A stretch of DNA of 20,491 nt. Source: DASYCK01 sp036500205. GTDB taxonomy: Bacteria; Myxococcota_A; Polyangia; Fen-1088. The translations under genes were made by a program, and so were the position numbers. Position 1 is the stretch's first letter. The number at the start of each line of letters is the position of its first letter. The stretch spans positions 1-20,491 of the forward strand of contig DASYCK010000132.1 in assembly GCA_036500205.1 (NCBI GenBank). Direction: 5' to 3'. Below the pieces are notes generated by a model. The model searched no databases, was not told the DNA's origin, and worked only from the letters and a program-made list of their open reading frames with translations. Below are positions 14,833-20,491 of this stretch, piece by piece.

Positions 14833-15537
14833 TTACCGATCCCGATCGCGACGTTCGGACACGCGCTGCGCCCGCGCGACCGCGCTCTTCGAGAAGTTGC
14901 TCGGGCCGTCCGTCGCGTTCGGGCGGGTGGCGGGGCCGCCGAACGACCCCGCGAAGCCACTCTCCAGCCCGCGCGACACGTTCGCCTGATCGGCGTCCGC
15001 GCGCTGGGTGTCGCTCGCCAGGTCCATCGGCCACACATAAGGCTGCTCGTGCAGCGCGGCCGCGCGTTGCGGATCGATCGAGGAGACCCGTTGACCCGTC
15101 GACCAGTCGTCGATCGTCACGGAAATCCCGGTTGAAGTCTCATCGAAATTGCTGGGCATGCTCGCGACCGCGTCACGAATGGCCTGCACGTTCGCGATCG
15201 TCCGCGCGCGGTCTTCGCCTTCGAGCACCTGGGACGCCGTCATGCGGTTCTCGTCACCGGGCTCGAAGACGAAGAAGTCCCGAGAATACGCGTTCGAGGA
15301 ATCGACGGCTGATTTTGCGATCGCATCCTTTTGAAGCTTCGCCACGTCGGCAACGAGCCGCGCATTCACCACGGAATACGCCTCGGAAATCGTGGTGCAG
15401 CCATCGGAGATCAGATCCCGAAGCTTTGCCATCGCCCGCCGATGGGACTCCTTGAGATTGACGGCGTTACCGGCCTTCTCCAGGGTGACCTGGAAGTCCA
15501 TTGCAGCCTCTCGAACCGACCTGATATTCAGACCCAT
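14833..15537 (-). CDS. Hypothetical protein (234 aa)
   Basis: A well-supported start: AAGGAG lies 7 nt upstream of ATG at 15537. Residues 1-80 are helical (MGLNIRSVREAAMDFQVTLE, ESHRRAMAKLRDLISDG, EAYSVVNARLVADVAKLQKD). Then come a possible small mixed domain (YSRDFFVFEPGDENRMTASQ, GISVTIDDWSTGQRVSS) and a low-complexity polar tail rich in Asn, Ser and Gly ending in basic residues. The composition would suit a virion or nucleoprotein component, but no family is recognised and no structural gene is nearby. It follows the 416-residue gene after a 68-bp, relatively AT-rich gap. Confidence 0.65.
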   Translation of the reverse strand: MGLNIRSVREAAMDFQVTLEKAGNAVNLKESHRRAMAKLRDLISDGCTTISEAYSVVNARLVADVAKLQKDAIAKSAVDSSNAYSRDFFVFEPGDENRMTASQVLEGEDRARTIANVQAIRDAVASMPSNFDETSTGISVTIDDWSTGQRVSSIDPQRAAALHEQPYVWPMDLASDTQRADADQANVSRGLESGFAGSFGGPATRPNATDGPSNFSKSAVARAQRVSERRDRDR

Positions 15538-15605
15538 GGTGGTCTCCTTCTTTCGCGTTTCGTGTTGAACCCAAACGGCGGGCTTTTCTCATATTTTACC
15601 ACGGC

Positions 15606-16856
15606 CTATTTCATTGCGGCACCGCTTTCAGTCGTTGCGCCGATTTCATTGTCGGCGTTCGCGCCCGCTGCGCCGCTTTCGTTGCCGCGCTTCCGGCGAG
15701 GGCCTCGGGAACGCGACGGGATCTTCCCCTCGGCGATCAGCCTCTCGACTATGGCGCGCGACGCGCCTTCGCCAATTCCGAAAGCGACAGCGTGCGCAGA
15801 TCGATTCCGTCCGTAATCATTGATGATGGCCTGGCGGAACGCCTCCTTGACCCCCTGAATGGCGCCGACGCGATCACGATCTAGGGCCCATTCACCCACG
15901 CGATCGCGCCGATCGATCGCGTCTTGCCGGCGATCGATCGCGCTCTGACGAAGATAGTCCGCGTGGCGGGCCTTGCGCGCGATCGCGTGGGATCTCTCTT
16001 CCTCGGCCTCGCGCTCGGCCGCGCGGCGGGCGCTCTGCTCGATTTTGTTTGCGAACAATACGGTGGTGGGCGGGATGCGTGTGATCGTCCCCTCGGCCGC
16101 GCGGGCGGCGAGAAGCGTGGCGCGGGCGGCCGCTCGGGCCTTCTCTTGCGCGAAATCGCGAACGTGTGCGACGTACGGAACGATGGGGTGATAAAGCTCG
16201 GCGTCCGCGAAATCGACCTCTTCGTCTTCTCTTGGCCTCGGAGGGCGGCCGAGTCGTTTTGTTTGGACGACGGGTTCGGCAGCGGGTTCGGCTCGATTGT
16301 TATGGAAAATTTCTAGAAAGCGAGCCCGCGATGGGCTGGCGGGGCGTGCGGCACGTTCGCGCGCGTGGGCGGCCGCCTTCGCGACGCGTTCGACATTAGC
16401 GGCTTCGCCCCGGGCGGCGGCGCGCGCCGTGGCGCTTGGCAAGCCCTCGTCACGCGCGATGCCAGAAACCTGCTGATTGGTTAGCCCCACGGCGTTACCG
16501 ATTGCACGGTCCCCCATGCCCGAGCGGATCAGCTCTATGACACGAAGACGTTGATCGTCGGTGTAGGCGGCCGCGTTTTTCAAGCTGGGGATCAAGCCCA
16601 GCCGGATCAGCTCGCGACGCATGCGAAGCGCGCTACCCTCCGGAACGCCGAATTGGAGGTGAGCCCTGTCGCGCGCCGCGCGCGGGTTCTCTATCAGCCA
16701 CGACTTCAGGCCCTCGTCGTCGCGCGCGGGTGCGCCGTCGGGCTCGGTCGGTTCGGGCGCGACGTCGTTCGCCGCGCGCGCCTGCAAAAAATCCTCGATC
16801 TGGGCCTCGCGCGTTTGCACGGGGGCGGTGATCGGAGCCACGTCGACGGCGCTCAT
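15606..16856 (-). CDS. HTH-containing, charge-rich DNA-binding protein candidate (416 aa)
   Basis: The ATG overlaps the TGA of the upstream 66-codon gene (ATGA). Residues 99-140 (TDDQRLRVIELIRSGMGDRA, then NAVGLTNQQVSGIARDEGLP) form a homeodomain-like helix-turn-helix as in resolvases and small terminases. Two similar segments flank it: LRMRRELIRLGLIPS (about 77-91) and RAIVERLIAEGKIPSRSRG near the C-terminus, so it may contain repeated winged-helix-like units. The middle is highly charged and helical, with a tandem AIDRRQDAIDRRDR segment encoded by repeated CGATCGATCGCG DNA (15909-15941). The C-terminus is low-complexity. It could be a partition-, terminase-small-subunit- or nucleoid-like protein; none can be named with confidence. 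Confidence 0.65.
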   Translation of the reverse strand: MSAVDVAPITAPVQTREAQIEDFLQARAANDVAPEPTEPDGAPARDDEGLKSWLIENPRAARDRAHLQFGVPEGSALRMRRELIRLGLIPSLKNAAAYTDDQRLRVIELIRSGMGDRAIGNAVGLTNQQVSGIARDEGLPSATARAAARGEAANVERVAKAAAHARERAARPASPSRARFLEIFHNNRAEPAAEPVVQTKRLGRPPRPREDEEVDFADAELYHPIVPYVAHVRDFAQEKARAAARATLLAARAAEGTITRIPPTTVLFANKIEQSARRAAEREAEEERSHAIARKARHADYLRQSAIDRRQDAIDRRDRVGEWALDRDRVGAIQGVKEAFRQAIINDYGRNRSAHAVAFGIGEGASRAIVERLIAEGKIPSRSRGPRRKRGNESGAAGANADNEIGATTESGAAMK

Positions 16857-17053
16857 GGTGCCGCCTTCCCTTCGGCGGCCGGCGTCGCCGCACCTTCGGC
16901 GCCCGCGGCGGCCTCTCGCCTGGCGCGCCTCGCGTGGTATTCGAGCGTCTCCCGGCGGCGGGTCGTGTTCTCCATATTACGAATCGCGCGCTTCAGCTCG
17001 GCCATCGCCGAGCGCTCGGCGGCGCGCGCCTCGATCAGCTCGGGCGATGTCAT
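16853..17053 (-). CDS. Small charged helical protein (66 aa)
   Basis: Starts by ATGA overlap with the upstream gene and ends by ATGA overlap with the 416-residue gene. The sequence (MTSPELIEARAAERSAMAEL, then RNMENTTRRRETLEYHARRARR) predicts one long charged helix or coiled coil with an Ala/Gly tail. Its first residues (MTSPE) recall the MTxxxEF openings of the two upstream genes, so it may be a shortened relative. Function is unknown. Confidence 0.55.
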   Translation of the reverse strand: MTSPELIEARAAERSAMAELKRAIRNMENTTRRRETLEYHARRARREAAAGAEGAATPAAEGKAAP

Positions 17054-17358
17054 GACGCCACCGACAGGCCGAGGATCGCGCAGACGAGATCATGCTCCCG
17101 ATCAGCCGCGTGCAGCGCGGCGCGCGCCGACGAGAGGGCGGCTTCGGCCTGGCGCAGAGCCGTCTCGGCGTCCCGTACCCGCACGCGCGCCGCGTAGTCG
17201 GCGGCCGCGGACCGGCGGAATTGGCCCAAGCCGAAGTCGCACCGGGCTATCTGGAGCGCGTCTTTCGCCGCGGTCACGGCTGCGGCCGCTAGTTGGTTCG
17301 CGGTGCGCGCGGAATCGGCGGCCGCGAAGGTGGTCTTGAATTCTGCCGGCGGTGTCAT
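17050..17358 (-). CDS. Coiled-coil hypothetical protein (102 aa), paralogue of its upstream neighbour
   Basis: ATGA overlap with the previous gene; its own stop overlaps the next ATG. The sequence opens MTPPAEFKTTF and continues as an Ala-rich coiled coil. It parallels the upstream 116-residue protein at several points: MTxxxEFxTTF at the start, AxxYAARVRVR in the middle and HDLVCAIL near the end (HAEVCKQI in the neighbour). This suggests tandem duplication followed by divergence. No family is recognised. Confidence 0.6.
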   Translation of the reverse strand: MTPPAEFKTTFAAADSARTANQLAAAAVTAAKDALQIARCDFGLGQFRRSAAADYAARVRVRDAETALRQAEAALSSARAALHAADREHDLVCAILGLSVAS

Positions 17359-17705
17359 TGTCCACCCCTCAGCGCTCGCGCGATCCGTTCAAGCTGGAGC
17401 TGTTCCAGGGCGGCGGGATCACCGTGAATTTGCTTGCAGACCTCCGCGTGCGAACACCGCGAGTCGAGAGCTTTCTTGCTTGCGGCGCGTTCGGCGGCAC
17501 GCAGCTCGCGCACCCTGTCCGCCAGCCTCTTCACTTCGAGGTGCGCGGCGTACGCGGTGGCGGCATCGCTTTCAGCCTCCGCGCGACCGAGCGCAGTTGA
17601 GTGCTTGAGGTGGGCGCGTTGCAATGCCTCCGTCGCTTCGAGGTGGGCGTCTTCGTCGCGCTTCCGGTTGGTGAACGTGGTCTCGAACTCGTTCTGTGTG
17701 GTCAC
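17355..17705 (-). CDS. Coiled-coil hypothetical protein (116 aa) following the helicase gene
   Basis: The GTG start lies 1 nt past the helicase stop, and AAAGGAG is 6 nt upstream. Residues 1-11 are MTTQNEFETTF. Residues 15-90 are a charged coiled coil with heptad-like spacing (HLEVKRLADRVRELRAAERA). Residues 93-116 (CSHAEVCKQIHGDPAALEQL and a short tail) form a short terminal helix with two Cys. It is related to the next gene downstream. Its position directly after the helicase suggests a replication or accessory role, but this is inference only. Confidence 0.6.
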   Translation of the reverse strand: MTTQNEFETTFTNRKRDEDAHLEATEALQRAHLKHSTALGRAEAESDAATAYAAHLEVKRLADRVRELRAAERAASKKALDSRCSHAEVCKQIHGDPAALEQLQLERIARALRGGQ

Positions 17706-17706
17706 G

Positions 17707-19080
17707 TCATGCTCCTTTCTCGTTGGTTGTTTGTGATCGGCCGAAAATCCCCGTCGGGATTCCGTCGCCGACGACGATCTTTCGGTCGATCTCTCTCAGG
17801 ACCCCGGCGGCGATCATTGAATTGATCGTCTTGTAGATCACTTGTTTGTTACCTCGTACCATCATGTAGATTGCTGGCCGGCTAGCCGCTCCACCAAGGA
17901 CCGCCGCCCTGATCTTGTCTTCCTTTCCGGATTGAGCCCTGCTCTGTGTGCTTTCGCTTCGCGCAACGATTCGATCGAGCGCCGATGGTTCTTCCCGAAA
18001 GATCCCGGTGCTCCCGTCGAACGTGAACCCGACCGGTCCGCTTTCTCCGCCTCGATCCTTCGCGCTCATGATGAACGCGTCCCTCGTGAGAGTTCCTTCT
18101 TCACGAGGCATCGTGATCAGGACGAGCACCTGCCCAGCGTCGTATTCAATGTCGCCACTTTCTTTGGCAAACGTCTTGTAGTCTTCGGGCTCCAGAGAGA
18201 TGGGCTTGCCGTCACTCTTCAGGTGATTCGCCCGCGACGTCGACGAGACGACCAAGCTCGCCCAATTGTTTCGGACGGCCACGAGCCGCAGCTTTTTCGA
18301 GAGCGAACCGACGGTCATCCGAACGGACTCGTCCGAGACCCGAGCGTAGTCCTGCAAGTAGTCCATGATCACGAGCGGCTTCGTGCCCGTGAGCGCTTCG
18401 ACCGCCTTCGCCTTCGCTTCGACGAACCCGGCGGGATCGGCGACGTCGTCGATGTCGGCCGTCGACCACGTGTAGATTGGAAGCCCTTTCAACGCCATGG
18501 CCACCTTCGCCGCTGACTCAGCGGGATCGCCGAATTCAAGTTCCCTGATCGGCCGGTTGGAGGCGATCGCGGCAGCGCGTTGTACGTTCATCTTTCGGGT
18601 CAGCTCGGACCCGATTAGGACTACAGGCGTGCCGGCCCGCGCGACGTTGATCGCGACGTTCTGCGCGGCCGCGGTCTTTCCTGAACCGGTCGCACCGATC
18701 AGGACGGTAGACTGACCGCTCTTGAGCCCACCCCCCAATTTGCGATCGAGCGTTGTAAACCCGCTCGGATAGTGGGCCTTCGGCGGATCGCTCGCGGTCG
18801 TGGCGATGTATTCGGCGTCCGTAACGGGCGACTCGGCCTGTTTGCTCGCGTTCTCTTGCCGAGCGCGCGTGATGATCGTGGAGAAGCGGTCCTTGTCCGT
18901 CGCCTTCCCATGTGCTGATCGCCATTCAGAGATGACGACGAACGCTTCATCATCGGTCAAACCGAACGAGAGCACCGTCTTTACCGGCGCGCCGAGATAC
19001 GCGTCCGGTTTGTGCAGATCTTCGATCGCGGCCCGAGCATCGGCCATGAGCCGGTGGCGATCGGTGTTAGAATTGTCCAC
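17707..19080 (-). CDS. DnaB-like replicative helicase (RecA-fold ATPase) of the mobile element
   Basis: A 457-residue protein. Residues 36-80 (FGLTDDEAFVVISEWRSAHG and following) resemble the PriCT-like segment found in primase/helicase proteins of phages and plasmids. Residues 104-330 are a DnaB-type ATPase core with Walker A GATGSGKT (129-136), a catalytic Glu in GSELTRK (159) and Walker B LVIMDYLQ (236-243), which matches the DnaB DYLQ box. A winged-helix tail follows (about 385-445: SRPAIYMMVRGNKQVIYKTI). There is no primase catalytic domain. A GTG start is used; an ATG at 19047 is the alternative, and neither has a good Shine-Dalgarno. It heads the minus-strand operon and lies about 640 bp from the hexamer-repeat candidate origin. 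Confidence 0.88.
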   Translation of the reverse strand: MDNSNTDRHRLMADARAAIEDLHKPDAYLGAPVKTVLSFGLTDDEAFVVISEWRSAHGKATDKDRFSTIITRARQENASKQAESPVTDAEYIATTASDPPKAHYPSGFTTLDRKLGGGLKSGQSTVLIGATGSGKTAAAQNVAINVARAGTPVVLIGSELTRKMNVQRAAAIASNRPIRELEFGDPAESAAKVAMALKGLPIYTWSTADIDDVADPAGFVEAKAKAVEALTGTKPLVIMDYLQDYARVSDESVRMTVGSLSKKLRLVAVRNNWASLVVSSTSRANHLKSDGKPISLEPEDYKTFAKESGDIEYDAGQVLVLITMPREEGTLTRDAFIMSAKDRGGESGPVGFTFDGSTGIFREEPSALDRIVARSESTQSRAQSGKEDKIRAAVLGGAASRPAIYMMVRGNKQVIYKTINSMIAAGVLREIDRKIVVGDGIPTGIFGRSQTTNEKGA

Positions 19081-19082
19081 GG

Positions 19083-19100
19083 GTCACGCTTCGGCGTGAC
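19083..19100. promoter_or_regulatory. Perfect 7-bp hairpin with TTCG loop next to the helicase start
   Basis: GTCACGC-TTCG-GCGTGAC is a perfect dyad, 2 nt upstream of the helicase GTG. On the plus strand it forms a C(UUCG)G tetraloop, which is very stable. As a DNA dyad in the helicase leader it could be an operator for one of the HTH proteins, or on the minus-strand mRNA it could limit ribosome access. Confidence 0.45.
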
Positions 19101-19159
19101 GGCTTCGGGCTCGGATCTCTCTCGTTGGTCGCGCGCGAGGTCCGGGCCCGTAGCCGTAG

Positions 19160-19408
19160 CTACGCCGCCCCCGATGTGTTCGGGGTAGCGCTTGGCCGGA
19201 ACGCGGCCCGGACCTGTTCGAGGTCGAAGCGAATGCGGGCCCCAAGACGCAGGTGCGGGATCTGTCCCTTTGCAACAGCGGCCCGGACGGAGCCCTCACC
19301 CATGTGGAGGATGGTGGCCAGCTCCTTCACTGTCACGAGGCTGGCGAGGCTGGCGGCGGCGGGTGACTTCAGACGATCGGAGACGGAACCTTCGGTGATG
19401 GACGGCAA
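19160..19408 (-). CDS. Excisionase/MerR-type helix-turn-helix protein upstream of the helicase
   Basis: Residues 25-70 (VTVKELATILHMGEGSVRAA, then a wing in IPHLRLGARIRFDLEQVRAAF) form a classic HTH_17/excisionase domain, as in recombination directionality factors and phage or plasmid repressors. The frame remains open upstream to 19657, but that extension is not protein-like. A TTG at 19408 with AAGGGG 5 nt upstream gives an 82-residue protein and is preferred; the start is uncertain. It is 79 bp upstream of the helicase on the same strand and is the closest gene to the candidate origin, so it may regulate replication or excision. Confidence 0.7.
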   Translation of the reverse strand: MPSITEGSVSDRLKSPAAASLASLVTVKELATILHMGEGSVRAAVAKGQIPHLRLGARIRFDLEQVRAAFRPSATPNTSGAA

Positions 19409-19718
19409 GATGGACCCCTTGGGCTGGACGTTGAAGAACAAGAACCCCGCGGACGTGTCCCGCCGCCGGAAGCGGTGCGGGAGGTGGTGGGGGCCCTTCT
19501 TGTTCTTGGCGTCGCCTTGGGTCCGGGTTCGCAGTGGCCGAAAGCCGCTTGCCCTTCTTCCGAGGTTGGAGTGATTCCACCAACGCTCGCACGCGACCGG
19601 GCCCGCAGAGCGGTTCCGGAGTGCGTGGTCATAACGTTGCGTAGAGTCACAAGGCAAACCTTACCAAGAGTCGCGTCGGATTGGAAGCCGTGATCGAAAA
19701 ATACACCCGATTGAATTT
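19409..19718. other. Gap with no supported gene; contains an 11-bp inverted repeat
   Basis: All six frames here are open in places but none has protein-like composition, a good start and a partner. The notable structure is a perfect inverted repeat AAGAACAAGAA (19434-19444) / TTCTTGTTCTT (19497-19507) separated by 52 nt of GC-rich DNA. Near the right end (about 19693-19718) sequence becomes AT-richer, leading into the hexamer cluster. Confidence 0.5.
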
Positions 19719-19849
19719 GGTTCCGCGGTTCCGCTCGGTTCCGGAACCTGGAACCACTCATTACCCATGACGCGTGGTGCGGTTCCGGTTCCAAACCCCC
19801 TTTAGGGGGTGGAACCGGGAACCACGCGGGGCGGCATAAGAACGGAACC
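19719..19849. repeat. Cluster of ten GGTTCC/GGAACC hexamers, candidate replication origin
   Basis: Ten copies of one hexamer in both orientations occur in 131 bp. GGTTCC starts at 19719, 19727, 19737, 19781 and 19787; GGAACC starts at 19743, 19750, 19811, 19818 and 19844. By chance fewer than one would be expected. The array lies in non-coding DNA on the helicase side of the element, next to an AT-richer tract (19693-19718). Iteron-like clusters beside a replication helicase commonly mark an origin or an initiator/repressor binding region. No iteron-binding initiator is obvious; the HTH gene at 19160 is the nearest candidate. Confidence 0.65.
19771..19829. repeat. Long imperfect palindrome centred on a TTTA loop
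   Basis: The core ACCCCC-TTTA-GGGGGT (19795-19810) is perfect. The arms continue outward through paired GGTTCC/GGAACC units and further to CGCGTGGT (19771-19778) opposite ACCACGCG (19822-19829), giving arms of about 25-30 nt with a few unpaired bases. It is embedded in the hexamer cluster and could act as an origin hairpin, a strong operator or a bidirectional terminator. Confidence 0.65.
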
Positions 19850-19923
19850 AGTTGCCCCGGGGCGGGTCGAGTAATCCGACGAAAGATCGCTGGTTCAACT
19901 TCCAGAACTGCCGAAATATCGCG

Positions 19924-20397
19924 CTATTCTGACGGGGAATGCGAGAGCGGGCGTCTGCCGCGGATAGGCTCCGCGTTAGCCTGGGCGTTCAGTCGGTTGG
20001 CCAGCCCGATGAATGTCGTCCAGGTGTCATCGTCGTATGAGACCGACGCCTCGCCGTATCGGACGGTTTGGTAACCGGCATAGAGTTCTTTGAGGAGTTC
20101 CTTTTGATCGGCAGAATCCAGGATGTCTTTGAAAAGCGGGACCGCGTTTTTGTGCTTTCTCAATATTGCGAGGACATCGTGTCCGCGCATCGCGCACTGA
20201 AAGTAGTCGACGTTGCGGAGCGCGATAGCTTTTACGAGTAGCTCGACCGACTGATGCATTGCCAGGATTCGAGCGCCCCATGTTCCGGCGCTACCCCTTC
20301 CCTCCTGTTGTAGAGACTCCGATATCCTCAAAAAGGCCGCGGCCTCGTGGACTAGCAGCCTGTGGTGGAAGTCGGCCGGCAACGACGGCCTGAACAT
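19924..20397 (-). CDS. HEPN-like domain protein, possibly 5'-truncated
   Basis: A 157-residue frame. The pattern of helices and motifs fits the HEPN family: AMHQSVELLVKAIALRNVD (helix with the typical V/E-LLvKA core), GHDVLAILRKHKN (the tHdl..L element) and LYAGYQTVRYGEASVS (the closing Y..xRYG element). HEPN proteins are often ribonucleases in defence and toxin-antitoxin systems, but the catalytic Rx4-6H is not evident, so this may be a non-catalytic or sensor form. G+C is visibly lower than in neighbours, suggesting separate acquisition. The ATG at 20397 lacks a Shine-Dalgarno, and the frame stays open to the window edge, so the real start may lie upstream or have been displaced by an insertion sequence. 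Confidence 0.55.
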   Translation of the reverse strand: MFRPSLPADFHHRLLVHEAAAFLRISESLQQEGRGSAGTWGARILAMHQSVELLVKAIALRNVDYFQCAMRGHDVLAILRKHKNAVPLFKDILDSADQKELLKELYAGYQTVRYGEASVSYDDDTWTTFIGLANRLNAQANAEPIRGRRPLSHSPSE

Positions 20398-20442
20398 CTG
20401 ATCAAGATCGACGCCGGATCTCGAGGGGGGCAGAGTGTGGTC

Positions 20443-20491
20443 ATGGCGATGGGCAAGAAGGGTGACGAGCAGGTTGGCCTGTTCGTGCCGT
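20443..20491 (+). CDS. Possible N-terminus of an IS transposase, truncated by the window edge
   Basis: The frame MAMGKKGDEQVGLFVP runs off the window. The opening (Met-Gly-basic run, then xDEQxxLFV) resembles the N-termini of IS1182-like DDE transposases common in Myxococcota and Planctomycetes, recalled from family knowledge rather than a search. Codon use is strongly GC3, unlike the adjacent HEPN-like gene, which also suggests a boundary near 20400-20440. Only 16 codons are visible, so this is tentative; the opposite strand is also open as an extension of the HEPN-like frame. Confidence 0.4.
   Translation, partial: MAMGKKGDEQVGLFVP

Larger units (their letters stand above)
12092..20491. 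mobile_element. Integrative element inserted at tRNA-Asp, right end outside or not identified
   Basis: The element begins at the 3' end of tRNA-Asp with a tyrosine integrase. It continues with two excisionase-type HTH genes, a DnaB-like helicase, a hexamer-repeat candidate origin and a run of small genes joined by start/stop overlaps, all typical of phages, satellites or integrative elements. No capsid, portal, terminase, tail, relaxase or mating-pore gene is recognisable. A second copy of the tRNA 3' end was searched for by eye and not found, so the right junction is unresolved; the final 50 bp may belong to a separate insertion sequence. Confidence 0.75.

Noticed and set aside
15585..15625. 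Promoter in the AT-rich gap before the 234-residue gene
   Set aside because: A TAAAAT-like -10 is present but no reasonable -35 at 16-18 bp spacing.
15900..15945. CGATCGATCGCG repeats as a regulatory or recombination site
   Set aside because: They lie in frame within the 416-residue gene and encode a repeated AIDRR segment, which explains them.
12092..20491. CRISPR array in the accessory region
   Set aside because: No regularly spaced direct repeats of 23-40 bp with unique spacers were seen; the only dense repeats are short hexamers.

Overview
The window looks like high-GC chromosome from a Myxococcota-type (deltaproteobacterial) genome. This rests on strongly GC-rich codon use, a CarF/TMEM189-type plasmanylethanolamine desaturase, and a large outer-membrane M1-like/Omp85 fusion. 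No rRNA or other taxonomic marker is present, so the assignment is an inference.

Positions 1-11800 are ordinary chromosome. On the plus strand are the 3' end of a receiver-like protein and a SAM methyltransferase with a Trm112-type zinc knuckle. They converge on a five-gene minus-strand run of tightly packed genes. In transcription order these are a CarF-like lipid desaturase, YajQ, a lipoprotein L,D-transpeptidase, a degenerate M1-peptidase/Omp85 barrel fusion and a GT-C-like membrane protein. The run is envelope-themed. A fatty-acid-hydroxylase-family membrane protein is divergent from the CarF-like gene. A RibD-C/dihydrofolate-reductase-like gene and a cysteine-containing secreted protein follow on the minus strand.

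Positions 12018-20491 hold a mobile element. A complete tRNA-Asp(GTC) is followed 110 bp downstream by a tyrosine integrase pointing away from it. Beyond that lie an excisionase-type HTH gene antisense to the integrase tail, an unlisted 57-aa cysteine-rich ORF, and a long minus-strand operon with start/stop overlaps. The operon runs from a DnaB-like helicase through two related coiled-coil proteins, a 66-aa protein, a 416-aa HTH protein and several unknown small genes, one apparently frameshifted. Upstream of the helicase are a second excisionase-type HTH gene and a non-coding tract with ten GGTTCC/GGAACC hexamers and a long hairpin, a strong candidate replication origin. A lower-GC HEPN-like gene and what may be the first codons of an IS transposase close the window.

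The element carries integration, replication and regulatory genes, but no recognisable capsid, terminase, tail or conjugation gene is visible. It resembles a replicating integrative element or phage satellite more than a complete prophage. Its right attachment site is not in the window.
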